Below, piece after piece: positions 24,395-32,216 of a stretch of DNA of 35,714 bases (position 1 is its first letter; each line of letters opens with the position of its first letter). The DNA comes from CAWHMN01 sp051001135 (GTDB taxonomy: Bacteria; Acidobacteriota; Terriglobia; Terriglobales; Acidobacteriaceae). The notes beneath the pieces are model-generated. The model had not been told where the DNA came from and made no database searches. It saw nothing but the letters and a program-made list of their open reading frames with translations. The DNA is taken from the NCBI GenBank assembly GCA_051001135.1, contig JBPCNO010000137.1, forward strand, positions 1 to 35,714, read 5' to 3'. The translations under genes and the position numbers were made by a program.

Positions 24395-26533
24395 CTACCG
24401 AATCGTGCCCAGCGCCCGCACCCGGATCTCCGGTGGAATCTCCGGCGAGGCGAGAATGGTCAATCTCGGCACCGCAGGTTCCAGCCACCGGCGGAGGAAA
24501 TAGCGCGCCGGACTCTGACACAGAAGCACGGGAGAGGCCGTACCGCCGCCCTCGCCACTTAGTCTTTTCAAAGAATCCGCGATGCGCTTGAGCGTCGGCG
24601 TGCCGTTGCTATGGCTGCGCTCTCCCAGCAGCCGAGACGCATCGCCCTGCACCCATCCCATCAGTTCCTCCTCGACCGACGGATCGAGCAGCAGGATAGG
24701 CAGCGTTCCGTCTGCATCGAGCAGTGGCCGCACCAGTCCCCGGCCAAGCGCCTGCCGCGCCATTTCAACCAAATGTGGCAGCGACTTGTTGACGGCGCCC
24801 ATCTCTATCAGCGACTCGAGGACGGTGCCCAGGTCGCGGATCGAAACCTGCTCGCGCAGCAACTGCTGCAGCACGTGCTGCACCTCTCCCAGCGACAGAA
24901 TTTTCGGTACGAGCTCCTCGACCAGCTTGGGGTGCGATTCGTTGAGCGCGTCCAACAGACGTTTGGTCTCCGCCCTGCTCAACAATTCGTGAGCATGCCG
25001 GCGAACCAGCTCGGAGAGATGCATGCTCATGACGGTGGTGGCGTCCACCACGGAATAGCCAGCGGCAAGCGCCTGGTCTTCCACTCCTGGAGCGATCCAG
25101 CGTGCGCTCACGCCAAAGGCTGGCTCGCGCGTTTCCTTGCCGGGAATGGGGCGCGCCTGCGGATCAGCGGAGACCGCCAGCAGGCTGTTGCCTTCGAGCT
25201 GCCATCGACCGATCTCCGATCCGCGCAGCGAGAGCACATACTCCCGCGGCTTGAGGCGCAGATTGTCTGCGATATGGACTGGCGGTACCAGGAAGCCCAG
25301 ATCCGTGGCCAAATGACGGCGCAGTGTCCGAACCCTGGACAGCATCTGACCGCCCTGCTTCTCATCTACCAGTGGAATGAGTTGGAATCCGATTTCGAGC
25401 GACAGATCTTCCATGCGCAGCAGCGAAGCGAGATTTTCGCCCTGAGCCTTCTCCGGCGCCAGCTTGGTCTCATCCGCTGTTTGCGCCGCCGTGGCTGTCA
25501 GCTTTCTCGCTACTCGGCGCCCGAGCAGTGCGATCGGTATCGCGATCGCGATGAAGGCGAGTTTGGGCAGGCCAGGGATGAGCGCAAGCGCGCCGAGCAC
25601 GCCGCTCGCCATATAGAGCGTGGCCGGGCGGTTCAGAAGCTGAGCCCACAACTCACCGCCTAACGCGCCGGAGGAGGAGGCGCGCGTCAGCACCATGCCG
25701 CCGGCTACCGACACCAGCAGCGAGGGAATCATGGTCACCAGGCCATCGCCGACGGTGAGGATGGTGTATGTCCGCACAGCTTCGCTGAGCGCGACTCCCT
25801 GCTGAATCGTACCGATCAGGAGTCCCGCGATGATATTGATCGCCGTGATCAGGATGGTGGCCATCGAATCGCGCTGGTTGAAGCGCGCGGCGCCGTCCAT
25901 CGCTCCGTAAAATTCCGCCTCGCGAGCGACAGCCTCACGACGCTTGCGCGCCGCCACCTCGTCGATCAGCCCGGCGTTCAGATCGGCATCGATGGCCATC
26001 TGCTTGCCCGGGAGCGCATCCAGAGTGAAGCGGGCGGTCACCTCCGCTGTGCGCACGGCGCCGTGACTTACCACCAGAAACTGGATTGCAATCAGAGCAA
26101 GGAACAGCACGAAGCCGACGACATAATTGCCCCCGACGACGAACTGCCCGAAGGCCTCAATCACGTTGCCAGCCGCTGCGGTTCCCTCGCTTCCATGCAG
26201 AAGAATGCGTCGGCTCGAAGCGATATTGAGGGAAAGCCGGAAGAGCGTGAGAAGCAGCAGAAGGGTCGGAAAAACCGAGAAATCCACCGCCCTTCGCACC
26301 TGCACGGCTGAAAGAAATACCAACACCGCAGCAGCGATCGAGACCGCCAGCAGGATATCCAGCACGAAGGCCGGCAGCGGAATGAGCATGACGAAGATCA
26401 CGCTGATTGCGCCGAGCGGCAAGGCAAGGTCGCGCAAGGGCGCAAGCACTCGGGCCAGGGCGCTCCCGGCGTTTTTTCCGCCTCCGGAGTTGGCGGTCTT
26501 CAGTGTGCCCGGAACAGCCAGTGCAGTACTCAT
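24395..26533 (-). CDS. flhA: Flagellar export gate protein FlhA
   Basis: The 712-residue protein has eight predicted membrane helices in its first ~340 residues, the FHIPEP-family features (RFTLDALPGKQMAIDADLNAGLID, then FNQRDSMATILITAINIIAGLLIG) and a cytoplasmic C-terminal domain from ~360 with HLSELVRRHAHELLSRAE and the chaperone-docking region. It forms the nonameric ring of the flagellar type III export gate. Its ATG overlaps the flhB stop by 4 nt (ATGA). Confidence 0.97.
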   Translation of the reverse strand: MSTALAVPGTLKTANSGGGKNAGSALARVLAPLRDLALPLGAISVIFVMLIPLPAFVLDILLAVSIAAAVLVFLSAVQVRRAVDFSVFPTLLLLLTLFRLSLNIASSRRILLHGSEGTAAAGNVIEAFGQFVVGGNYVVGFVLFLALIAIQFLVVSHGAVRTAEVTARFTLDALPGKQMAIDADLNAGLIDEVAARKRREAVAREAEFYGAMDGAARFNQRDSMATILITAINIIAGLLIGTIQQGVALSEAVRTYTILTVGDGLVTMIPSLLVSVAGGMVLTRASSSGALGGELWAQLLNRPATLYMASGVLGALALIPGLPKLAFIAIAIPIALLGRRVARKLTATAAQTADETKLAPEKAQGENLASLLRMEDLSLEIGFQLIPLVDEKQGGQMLSRVRTLRRHLATDLGFLVPPVHIADNLRLKPREYVLSLRGSEIGRWQLEGNSLLAVSADPQARPIPGKETREPAFGVSARWIAPGVEDQALAAGYSVVDATTVMSMHLSELVRRHAHELLSRAETKRLLDALNESHPKLVEELVPKILSLGEVQHVLQQLLREQVSIRDLGTVLESLIEMGAVNKSLPHLVEMARQALGRGLVRPLLDADGTLPILLLDPSVEEELMGWVQGDASRLLGERSHSNGTPTLKRIADSLKRLSGEGGGTASPVLLCQSPARYFLRRWLEPAVPRLTILASPEIPPEIRVRALGTIR

Positions 26534-27738
26534 AGCTCATCTGCTCCTTCAACACTCGTGGTTGCGGGGCTCTCAGATCTAATGACCTGGCCCTCACTCT
26601 CCGTGATCGCCGGAGGATGAGCGAGAGGGCCATGCGGCACTTGCGCCTGCGTGCGTTGCGCTCTTGACTGCTGCGCCTGATCCCGCATCTTTTTCTCCAT
26701 CTCCTGCCGATAGAGATAGGCCAGGATCGCGGCAACTGCCGCATACAGGTTTGCCGGAATGTTCTGGCCCGCCTCGACAGAGCGGTAGAGCGATCTGGCC
26801 AGCGGCGGATTCTCGATGATGGGAACGCCTGCCCATCGCGCCTCATCCTTGATCTGCGCAGCGAACAGATCGCGCCCCTTGGCCAGCACCTTGGGTGCAT
26901 CCATGGTGTCGAAATCGAAGCTGAGAGCAACCGCGTAGTGCGTCGGATTGGTGATTACGACAGTCGCGCGGCTCACGTCCGCTCTGATCTTGCGCCGCCG
27001 CATCTGCCGCTGCAACGAACGGATGCGGCCCTTCATCTGCGGATTGCCTTCGCTCTCCTTGTACTCTTCGCGCATCTCCTGTTTGCTCATCTTCAGTCGG
27101 CCTTCCCAGCTCCGCCACTCGATGGCGTAGTCAACAATCGACCACGCCAACATCAACCCGCCGGCATCCAGCAGCAGCCCATAACTGTCCTCGAACATCC
27201 GGGGCAAGCGAGCCAGGCTAAATACCGCAATCTCGCTCTGCGCCACGATCCGATGCAACGCGAACACGAGCAGCGCGCATACCGGAAGCAGCGTCTTGCC
27301 TAGACGGCTGAATGCGGCTCCTGAGACGATGTGCTTCAGGTTGCTCGCCGGATTGAAGCGGCCCCACTTAGGCGCCAGCGCCTTCGGTCGAACGGCGAAA
27401 CCACCGTTCTGCGCCACGCCCACCAGAACGATCGCGGAAAAAGCCGCGATGAGAACCAGCCCAAAGGGCATCAGCGACTCCGTGATAAGCTGCCGCAAAC
27501 TCATCAGCAGCGTATCGGCATCCGCGGCGCTGCTGAGTGGTTGAGTGCCCAATGCCAGGGATCGCCCGTATGCCTGCTTCCACTGCGGCATCCAGCGCAT
27601 GCTCACCTGCCCCAGGCACAGAGTCCCGGCAAGCAGCCCGGCAGCGGAGAGCAGATCCCGGCTGCGGGGACGGTCGCCGTCTTCTGTGGCCTTCTGCCGC
27701 CGGCGCGGAGATGCCTTCTCTGTTCGATCGCTGCTCAT
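26530..27738 (-). CDS. flhB: Flagellar export switch protein FlhB
   Basis: The 402-residue membrane protein begins with a charged stretch (MSSDRTEKASPRRRQKATED), has four predicted membrane helices and a cytoplasmic domain with the autocleavage site N264-P-T-H (VVITNPTHYAVALSFD). Cleavage there lets the export system switch from rod/hook to filament substrates. The C-terminal tail after ~345 is charged and Gln-rich. It begins 6 nt after fliR. Confidence 0.97.
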   Translation of the reverse strand: MSSDRTEKASPRRRQKATEDGDRPRSRDLLSAAGLLAGTLCLGQVSMRWMPQWKQAYGRSLALGTQPLSSAADADTLLMSLRQLITESLMPFGLVLIAAFSAIVLVGVAQNGGFAVRPKALAPKWGRFNPASNLKHIVSGAAFSRLGKTLLPVCALLVFALHRIVAQSEIAVFSLARLPRMFEDSYGLLLDAGGLMLAWSIVDYAIEWRSWEGRLKMSKQEMREEYKESEGNPQMKGRIRSLQRQMRRRKIRADVSRATVVITNPTHYAVALSFDFDTMDAPKVLAKGRDLFAAQIKDEARWAGVPIIENPPLARSLYRSVEAGQNIPANLYAAVAAILAYLYRQEMEKKMRDQAQQSRAQRTQAQVPHGPLAHPPAITESEGQVIRSESPATTSVEGADEL

Positions 27739-27744
27739 CCGGTC

Positions 27745-28554
27745 CTATCCTTGCCGCCCGCATTGACGCAGAAGTGTGTCTGCCATCTCTAGCAATCCAC
27801 AGAAGCGTGCCTCGAAGAACGCCGGCCACAAAGCCAAAGAGCCGATCAGTACGACGTATCCAACGATGGTCTTGGCCGGCACCGTGAGCGCCAGTACGGG
27901 AAGTTGCGGCGAGATGCGAGCCATCAACGCGATCGCCACTTCCACCAGCATGGTTGCCGCCATCAAAGGGGCGGCCAACTGAAGCGACGCGAGAAAGATG
28001 CCGCCAAAGGCGTAGAGGATCGCATTCCCCAACCGCGGAGCCAGCAGCGCCGTGCCAACCGGTACGAAGGCGAAGGAGCGCATCAGCGACGCCAGCATGG
28101 TGCGGTGGAGACCGGCGCTGACCAACACGGTTACGTTCAGCAATCCGAACATCTGGCCGAAGAGCGGCGTCTGGATCTGGCTGTTCGGATCGAGCAGGTT
28201 CACCAGCGAGAAGCTGAACTGCGTGCCGATGAGCTGACCCGTCAGAAGCGCCATCTCGTTCAGCAGTGACAGCGATAGTCCAAACAGCAGTGCCAGGCCT
28301 AGTTCGCCGAGAACCGGAAGAAGACCCAGTTCCGGCTGAGCTCCGGGAAGCGTGGCCGCAACCGGCGCCAGCAGCACTGTGAGCACAAGAACGAACCCGG
28401 CCTTGATCCGCACCGGAATGGCCACCGATGAGAAGACTGGCGCGAAGATGAAGATGCCGCTGATACGAACTGCGACCAGCAACGCCGCGCTGAGAAACGA
28501 TGTCCAACTGACGGAAGATACCTGAGGCAAGCCTATGGAAGAGAGATTCAGCAT
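27745..28554 (-). CDS. fliR: Flagellar export gate protein FliR
   Basis: I use the ATG at 28554 (MLNLSSIGLPQ), just after the fliQ stop, giving 269 residues; the in-frame GTG at 28587 would overlap fliQ by 26 nt. Several membrane helices are visible, with family sequence such as ISGIFIFAPVFSSVAIPVRIK, GQLIGTQFSFSLVNLLDPNS and QLAAPLMAATMLVEVAIALM. FliR makes the FliPQR export core with FliP and FliQ. Confidence 0.95.
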   Translation of the reverse strand: MLNLSSIGLPQVSSVSWTSFLSAALLVAVRISGIFIFAPVFSSVAIPVRIKAGFVLVLTVLLAPVAATLPGAQPELGLLPVLGELGLALLFGLSLSLLNEMALLTGQLIGTQFSFSLVNLLDPNSQIQTPLFGQMFGLLNVTVLVSAGLHRTMLASLMRSFAFVPVGTALLAPRLGNAILYAFGGIFLASLQLAAPLMAATMLVEVAIALMARISPQLPVLALTVPAKTIVGYVVLIGSLALWPAFFEARFCGLLEMADTLLRQCGRQG

Positions 28555-28561
28555 GCGCGCT

Positions 28562-28831
28562 CTACCCGAGATACCGGTGAAAGTCACTGAAGAGGCTGAC
28601 CGTGAACCAGATCAGCCGGTGCAGGAACCACGGCAGCGCTGCCAGGATGACCACGGAGACAATCAGCAGGCGCGGCACCGTGGCCAACGTCTGGTCCTGG
28701 ACCGAGGTTAGCGTCTGCACCAGGCTCAACACCAGGCTGGACACACTCGCAACTACCAGCACTGGCGCACTCAGGATCAACGCTTCGCGCAGCATCCATC
28801 GCATGAGCTCTGCCACCTGATCGGGACTCAT
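28562..28831 (-). CDS. fliQ: Flagellar export gate protein FliQ
   Basis: The 89-residue protein has two membrane helices separated by the conserved loop (LSLVQTLTSVQDQTLATVPR) and ends in LFSDFHRYLG. The length is exactly that of FliQ. It stands between fliP and fliR, with gaps of 25 and 7 nt, the usual order. Confidence 0.95.
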   Translation of the reverse strand: MSPDQVAELMRWMLREALILSAPVLVVASVSSLVLSLVQTLTSVQDQTLATVPRLLIVSVVILAALPWFLHRLIWFTVSLFSDFHRYLG

Positions 28832-28856
28832 TCGTATGCCTCTCCAATGCGCGTTC

Positions 28857-29567
28857 TTAGAAGCTCTTAAGCAGTGAGCCGGCGAGCAGATTCCACCCGT
28901 CGACCATGACGAACAACAGGATCTTCAACGGCGTCGAGATGGTCACTGGCGGCAACTGCAACATGCCGATCGAGGTCGTCACTGACGCGACCACGATGTC
29001 CACCAACAGGAAAGGAAGAAAGAGAATGGCCCCGATCTGGAAGCCGGCCTTCAGCTCCGACAGCATGTACGCCGGCACAACCACGCGCATCGGCAGGTCG
29101 TCGGCCGTCCTTGGTCGCGACGTCAGAGCGGCGGAGGCGAAGAGCGCCAGGTCCTTCTCCCGTGCATAGTGCAGCATGAACTTCTTTGGCGGCTCGACTC
29201 CCCGCTTCAAGGCCACCGCACCCGAGATTCTTCCTTCCCGAAACGGCTGCACCGCCTGCTGATTGACCGCGACCAGCACCGGCTGCATCAAAAACCAGGT
29301 CATCATCAAACCCAACCCCATCAGCGTCTGGTTGCCTGGTGCCGTCTGGGTGCCCAGCGCCTGCCGAAGAAAGTGAAAGACCACCAGCAGTCGCACCATC
29401 GGTGTGATCGAAAGCACAATCGCGGGCAGCAGCGTGAGGAGGGTCAGCGTGAAGACGATGGTCCAGGGGACAGCATTGTTTCCCGGAAGAGCACCGTTCG
29501 GGAAGGACGGGAATGTGGAGGCAGCCGTCATGCCGGCTGCTAGAGTGTGCGTGCCAAGCTGCATCAT
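28857..29567 (-). CDS. fliP: Flagellar export gate protein FliP
   Basis: The likely start is the ATG at 29567 (ATGATG), overlapping the fliO stop, giving 236 residues; a longer frame begins at 29606. Conserved FliP parts are LPAIVLSITPMVRLLVVFHFLRQALG, GNQTLMGLGLMMTWFLM, VVVPAYMLSELKAGFQIGAILFLPFLLVDIVVAS and MLQLPPVTISTPLKILLFVMVDGW. It has no long cleavable signal like enterobacterial FliP, only a short N-terminal extension. Confidence 0.96.
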   Translation of the reverse strand: MMQLGTHTLAAGMTAASTFPSFPNGALPGNNAVPWTIVFTLTLLTLLPAIVLSITPMVRLLVVFHFLRQALGTQTAPGNQTLMGLGLMMTWFLMQPVLVAVNQQAVQPFREGRISGAVALKRGVEPPKKFMLHYAREKDLALFASAALTSRPRTADDLPMRVVVPAYMLSELKAGFQIGAILFLPFLLVDIVVASVTTSIGMLQLPPVTISTPLKILLFVMVDGWNLLAGSLLKSF

Positions 29568-29911
29568 CGCGCCGCCCTCGTGCCGCCAAGCCGCTTGCCG
29601 GACCATCGGATACGTCGCTGACCAAAGGTGAGGTCACCGATTGCAGCCTGCGAAAGCTCCGTGACCACCGGGACCTGCTCACCGCTCACAGCGACGACAA
29701 AGCGCCGACCTTCGAGCGCCACCAGCAGAAGCGACTTCCGGCCGCCGAGGGAAAGTCTGTCGATGACTTCCATCCCGATTTCGCCTCTCCTTTTGGAACG
29801 AGCGAACCGTAAACACACAGTAGCGAGCCACCCGGCGGGAGGCTGACCGTTGCCTCTCTGCTGCTTCTCCCCTGTTATGGTCTTCACCCGCCATCGCAAA
29901 CTATCGAACAT
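29564..29911 (-). CDS. fliO: FliO-like flagellar export protein, without a clear membrane helix
   Basis: The 115-residue product matches FliO mainly at residues 49-85 (IDRLSLGGRKSLLLVALEGR, then RFVVAVSGEQVPVVTEL), the cytoplasmic core that helps FliP assemble. The normal N-terminal membrane helix is hard to see: only a short stretch at WLATVCL. GGAAGGAAG stands about 10 nt before the ATG at 29911. A shorter start at 29773, also with GGAG upstream, would give only the core. The stop overlaps the fliP start, as in most flagellar operons. Confidence 0.75.
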   Translation of the reverse strand: MFDSLRWRVKTITGEKQQRGNGQPPAGWLATVCLRFARSKRRGEIGMEVIDRLSLGGRKSLLLVALEGRRFVVAVSGEQVPVVTELSQAAIGDLTFGQRRIRWSGKRLGGTRAAR

Positions 29912-29946
29912 GATTTCGCCGCTTCCTTCCCAACGCTGGTGTCCTG

Positions 29947-30339
29947 TTAAGCAAGCCGAGTGATGCGCGCCGTCAACTTCTCATCCACGGCTTCGAACTC
30001 GATCCATAGAAATTGCTCTCTGCCACACGAGAGTGGCAGGTCTTCGCTCGCCAGCCATGCTGTCTCGAGAACGCTTCCGCATTCAACCGAGAGCAGTCGC
30101 CGCATGGTGAAGTGAGGAACCGGCAGCCGGACATCGAGTTGGACCGGCAGGTGCTCGATATGACCTGGAAGACGACGCTGCGAGCCGTCCGGTTCGCTTT
30201 CTTGAGGGTCGGGCTGTCCGGGAGGTTTGGTGGAAAAAATGTGAGGAGGGCTAAGGGACAATGCGGCGCCGCTCTCCGTAGCCGCGTTCGAGTCAGTAGC
30301 CTCGGATGCTTGCACCGCGACCTGATCTGTTGTTTCCAT
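29947..30339 (-). CDS. FliN-type (SpoA domain) flagellar motor switch protein, divergent
   Basis: The 130-residue protein has a variable, polar N-terminus of ~60 residues and a SpoA domain at residues ~62-130: HLPVQLDVRLPVPHFTMRRL, ECGSVLETAW, then REQFLWIEFEAVDEKLTARI. It is the second SpoA protein of the cluster and occupies the place before fliO where fliM and fliN normally stand. No CheC-like middle domain is present, so it is not a full FliM. The ATG has no visible ribosome binding site. It may form the C ring together with FliN at 23011. Confidence 0.75.
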   Translation of the reverse strand: METTDQVAVQASEATDSNAATESGAALSLSPPHIFSTKPPGQPDPQESEPDGSQRRLPGHIEHLPVQLDVRLPVPHFTMRRLLSVECGSVLETAWLASEDLPLSCGREQFLWIEFEAVDEKLTARITRLA

Positions 30340-30480
30340 GCAAGAACTAATGCAAGCGGATGGCCTGGATCGGAACCGCAGACTTAAAGACTTCTTAGAA
30401 ATTGCGGAAATCGCTAAAGAAGGCGTGGGGCGCCGATACGGGCGGCGAGTCTGTAGTTACGAGCCGGAGACGAAAGTGGA

Positions 30481-30508
30481 CGCAGCCTTTCTTTAGCGAA
30501 AGGCTGCG
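30481..30508 (-). terminator. Perfect 11-bp hairpin between flgE and the SpoA gene
   Basis: Arms 30481-30491 (cgcagcctttc) and 30498-30508 (gaaaggctgcg) pair perfectly around a 6-nt loop, 43-71 nt after the flgE stop on the minus strand. After the hairpin the minus strand reads gtccactttcg, not a true T-run, so termination may be partial or the structure may stabilise the flgE message. Confidence 0.55.
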
Positions 30509-30551
30509 CAGACCGCGAACTGCGCGCGTAGACGACGGCAGGAGAGGTGGT

Positions 30552-31781
30552 CTAGTGGATCATGTTGATGGCTTCCTGCGTCACCGTGTCGAACGTGGTG
30601 ATGGACTTGGAGTTCGCCTCAAAGGCCCTCTGGGCGACAATCAGCGCTGAGAACTCGGTCGATACATCCACGTTCGAACCTTCAAGCGCCTTGTCCTGCA
30701 CCAATCCACGGCCATTCGATCCGGCGACGCCCAAGGTCGCGTTGCCGGATGCCGTCGTGGTTACATATGCGCTTCCGTTCACGGCCTGCAGGCCCTGCTG
30801 GTTCACCACCGAAGCAATGGCCAACTGACCGACCGAGACGTTCTGTCCGTTGCTGAAGCTGGCGGTCACGACTCCGTCTGCGCCTATGCTGAAATCTTGA
30901 TACTGCCCCGTCGCATAGCCATCCTGCGTCGTCGAGGCGGCCCCCTGCCATGAGGACGCGCTCTGCGCTACCTGCGGCGCACCGGCGGCATTGTAGAGAT
31001 TCCAGCTAAAGGACATGTTGTTGGCTCCGTCCGCCATGCCCGTGAAGCCGACACCTGATACATTGCCGCTGGGGCTTACCAGGTTTCCCGATCCGTCGAA
31101 CGACAGCGTACCGGAGGTGTTGACCGAACCCGTCGATTCGCCAGCCGGCAGGGAGATGTTGTAGCTCCAGGTATTGGCCGCCGTCTTGGTCATCGAGACC
31201 GTCGCCTGATGCGCAACTCCCAGTGAATCAACCAGCGCGATGGGCGCGGTCTCCGATGTTCCGACAGCCGCGGTCGCATTCAAATTTGCAGCGATGCTCA
31301 TCGAGCTGGTTGCCTTAGCCGGTTGCACTTGTCCGATCGGCAATACGATAGGAGACACTACGCTGCCGACGTTGATCGCGCCGCCCGAAGCCAGGTAACC
31401 CATGACCGCCGCGCCACCGGTAGTGGTTAGACTTCCATCGTTAGCCATCTGAAAATCCCCAGCGCGCGTGTACTCCTGAGTCGAACCCTGTTCCACAACA
31501 AAGAAGCCGTTGCCTTGTAGCGCCACGTTGCTGGCATTGCCGGTGCTGCTCACGGGGCCGCCGCTGAAGTTCGTTTCCGTTGCCGCGATCTGCGTGCCTG
31601 TGCCGACCGCGATCGGATCGCCAGCCCCGTTGCTGCCGAGCTGTTGCAGGAATAGATTGCTGAACTGGGCCGTCTGCGCTTTGTAGCCAGTCGTGCTCAT
31701 GTTTGCGATGTTGTTGGCGATGCCATTGAGAGACGTGTTGTCCGACTCGAGTCCCGTAAGTGCAATGGAAAATGACGGCAT
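30552..31781 (-). CDS. flgE: Flagellar hook protein FlgE
   Basis: The 409-residue protein begins MPSFSIALTGLESDNTSLNG then IANNIANMSTTGYKAQ, and ends NVDVSTEFSALIVAQRAFEANSK, as expected of FlgE. The middle (about 100-350) holds the hook D1/D2 domains with many Ala, Ser and Gly. GGAGAG lies about 4 nt before the ATG. It is exported and assembled under the FlgD cap. It lies 78 nt after flgD. Confidence 0.95.
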   Translation of the reverse strand: MPSFSIALTGLESDNTSLNGIANNIANMSTTGYKAQTAQFSNLFLQQLGSNGAGDPIAVGTGTQIAATETNFSGGPVSSTGNASNVALQGNGFFVVEQGSTQEYTRAGDFQMANDGSLTTTGGAAVMGYLASGGAINVGSVVSPIVLPIGQVQPAKATSSMSIAANLNATAAVGTSETAPIALVDSLGVAHQATVSMTKTAANTWSYNISLPAGESTGSVNTSGTLSFDGSGNLVSPSGNVSGVGFTGMADGANNMSFSWNLYNAAGAPQVAQSASSWQGAASTTQDGYATGQYQDFSIGADGVVTASFSNGQNVSVGQLAIASVVNQQGLQAVNGSAYVTTTASGNATLGVAGSNGRGLVQDKALEGSNVDVSTEFSALIVAQRAFEANSKSITTFDTVTQEAINMIH

Positions 31782-31859
31782 ATTCTCTCCTGGGTGCTCT
31801 GTCCTGCGGCGCTGGATGCGCCATTTGAAAACGTTATGGGCTAGGCACGCCGGCCACTT

Positions 31860-32174
31860 CTAGGAAGCAGCCTGATTGACCGCGTTTGTAGCCCCGCTGG
31901 TAGCCTGCGTCTGCGTGGTGGATTGTGGTGTCGTGTCTTGATTGATCTGGATCAGTTGTTGCAGACTGTTGACCTGCACTAACTGATTGACATAAGTATT
32001 TGGATCCGTATTGGCGGTGGGGTCCTGATTCTTCAGCTCCGTCACCAACAATGTGAGGAAGTCATTTGCGGTGACGGTCGCGGCGCCCGCGGCAGCGGAA
32101 GACGAACTCCCGCTGGAGGCATCGGTGGGCGATGCCTGCGCTGTGCTCCATGGAGTGTTTGAGATCGGCTGCAT
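31860..32174 (-). CDS. flgD: Hook-capping protein FlgD, short form
   Basis: The 104-residue product has the FlgD N-terminal signature TVTANDFLTLLVTELKNQDPT, then DPNTYVNQLVQVNSLQQLIQ, but stops soon afterwards. The Ig-like and Tudor-like domains of the usual ~220-residue FlgD are missing. No frameshifted continuation is visible: flgE starts 78 nt on. The short form may therefore be the real protein in this lineage. GGAG stands about 7 nt before the ATG. Confidence 0.88.
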   Translation of the reverse strand: MQPISNTPWSTAQASPTDASSGSSSSAAAGAATVTANDFLTLLVTELKNQDPTANTDPNTYVNQLVQVNSLQQLIQINQDTTPQSTTQTQATSGATNAVNQAAS

Positions 32175-32216
32175 TCCTGCTCTCCTTTTCTCGAACTGCT
32201 TAAAAAGTGTTCTGCA

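Noticed and set aside
31815..31860. GCCCATAA on the minus strand between flgD and flgE, similar to a sigma-28 -10 box
   Set aside because: At the 11- or 12-nt spacing only up to 4 of 8 -35 positions fit, and hook genes are not normally sigma-28 dependent.
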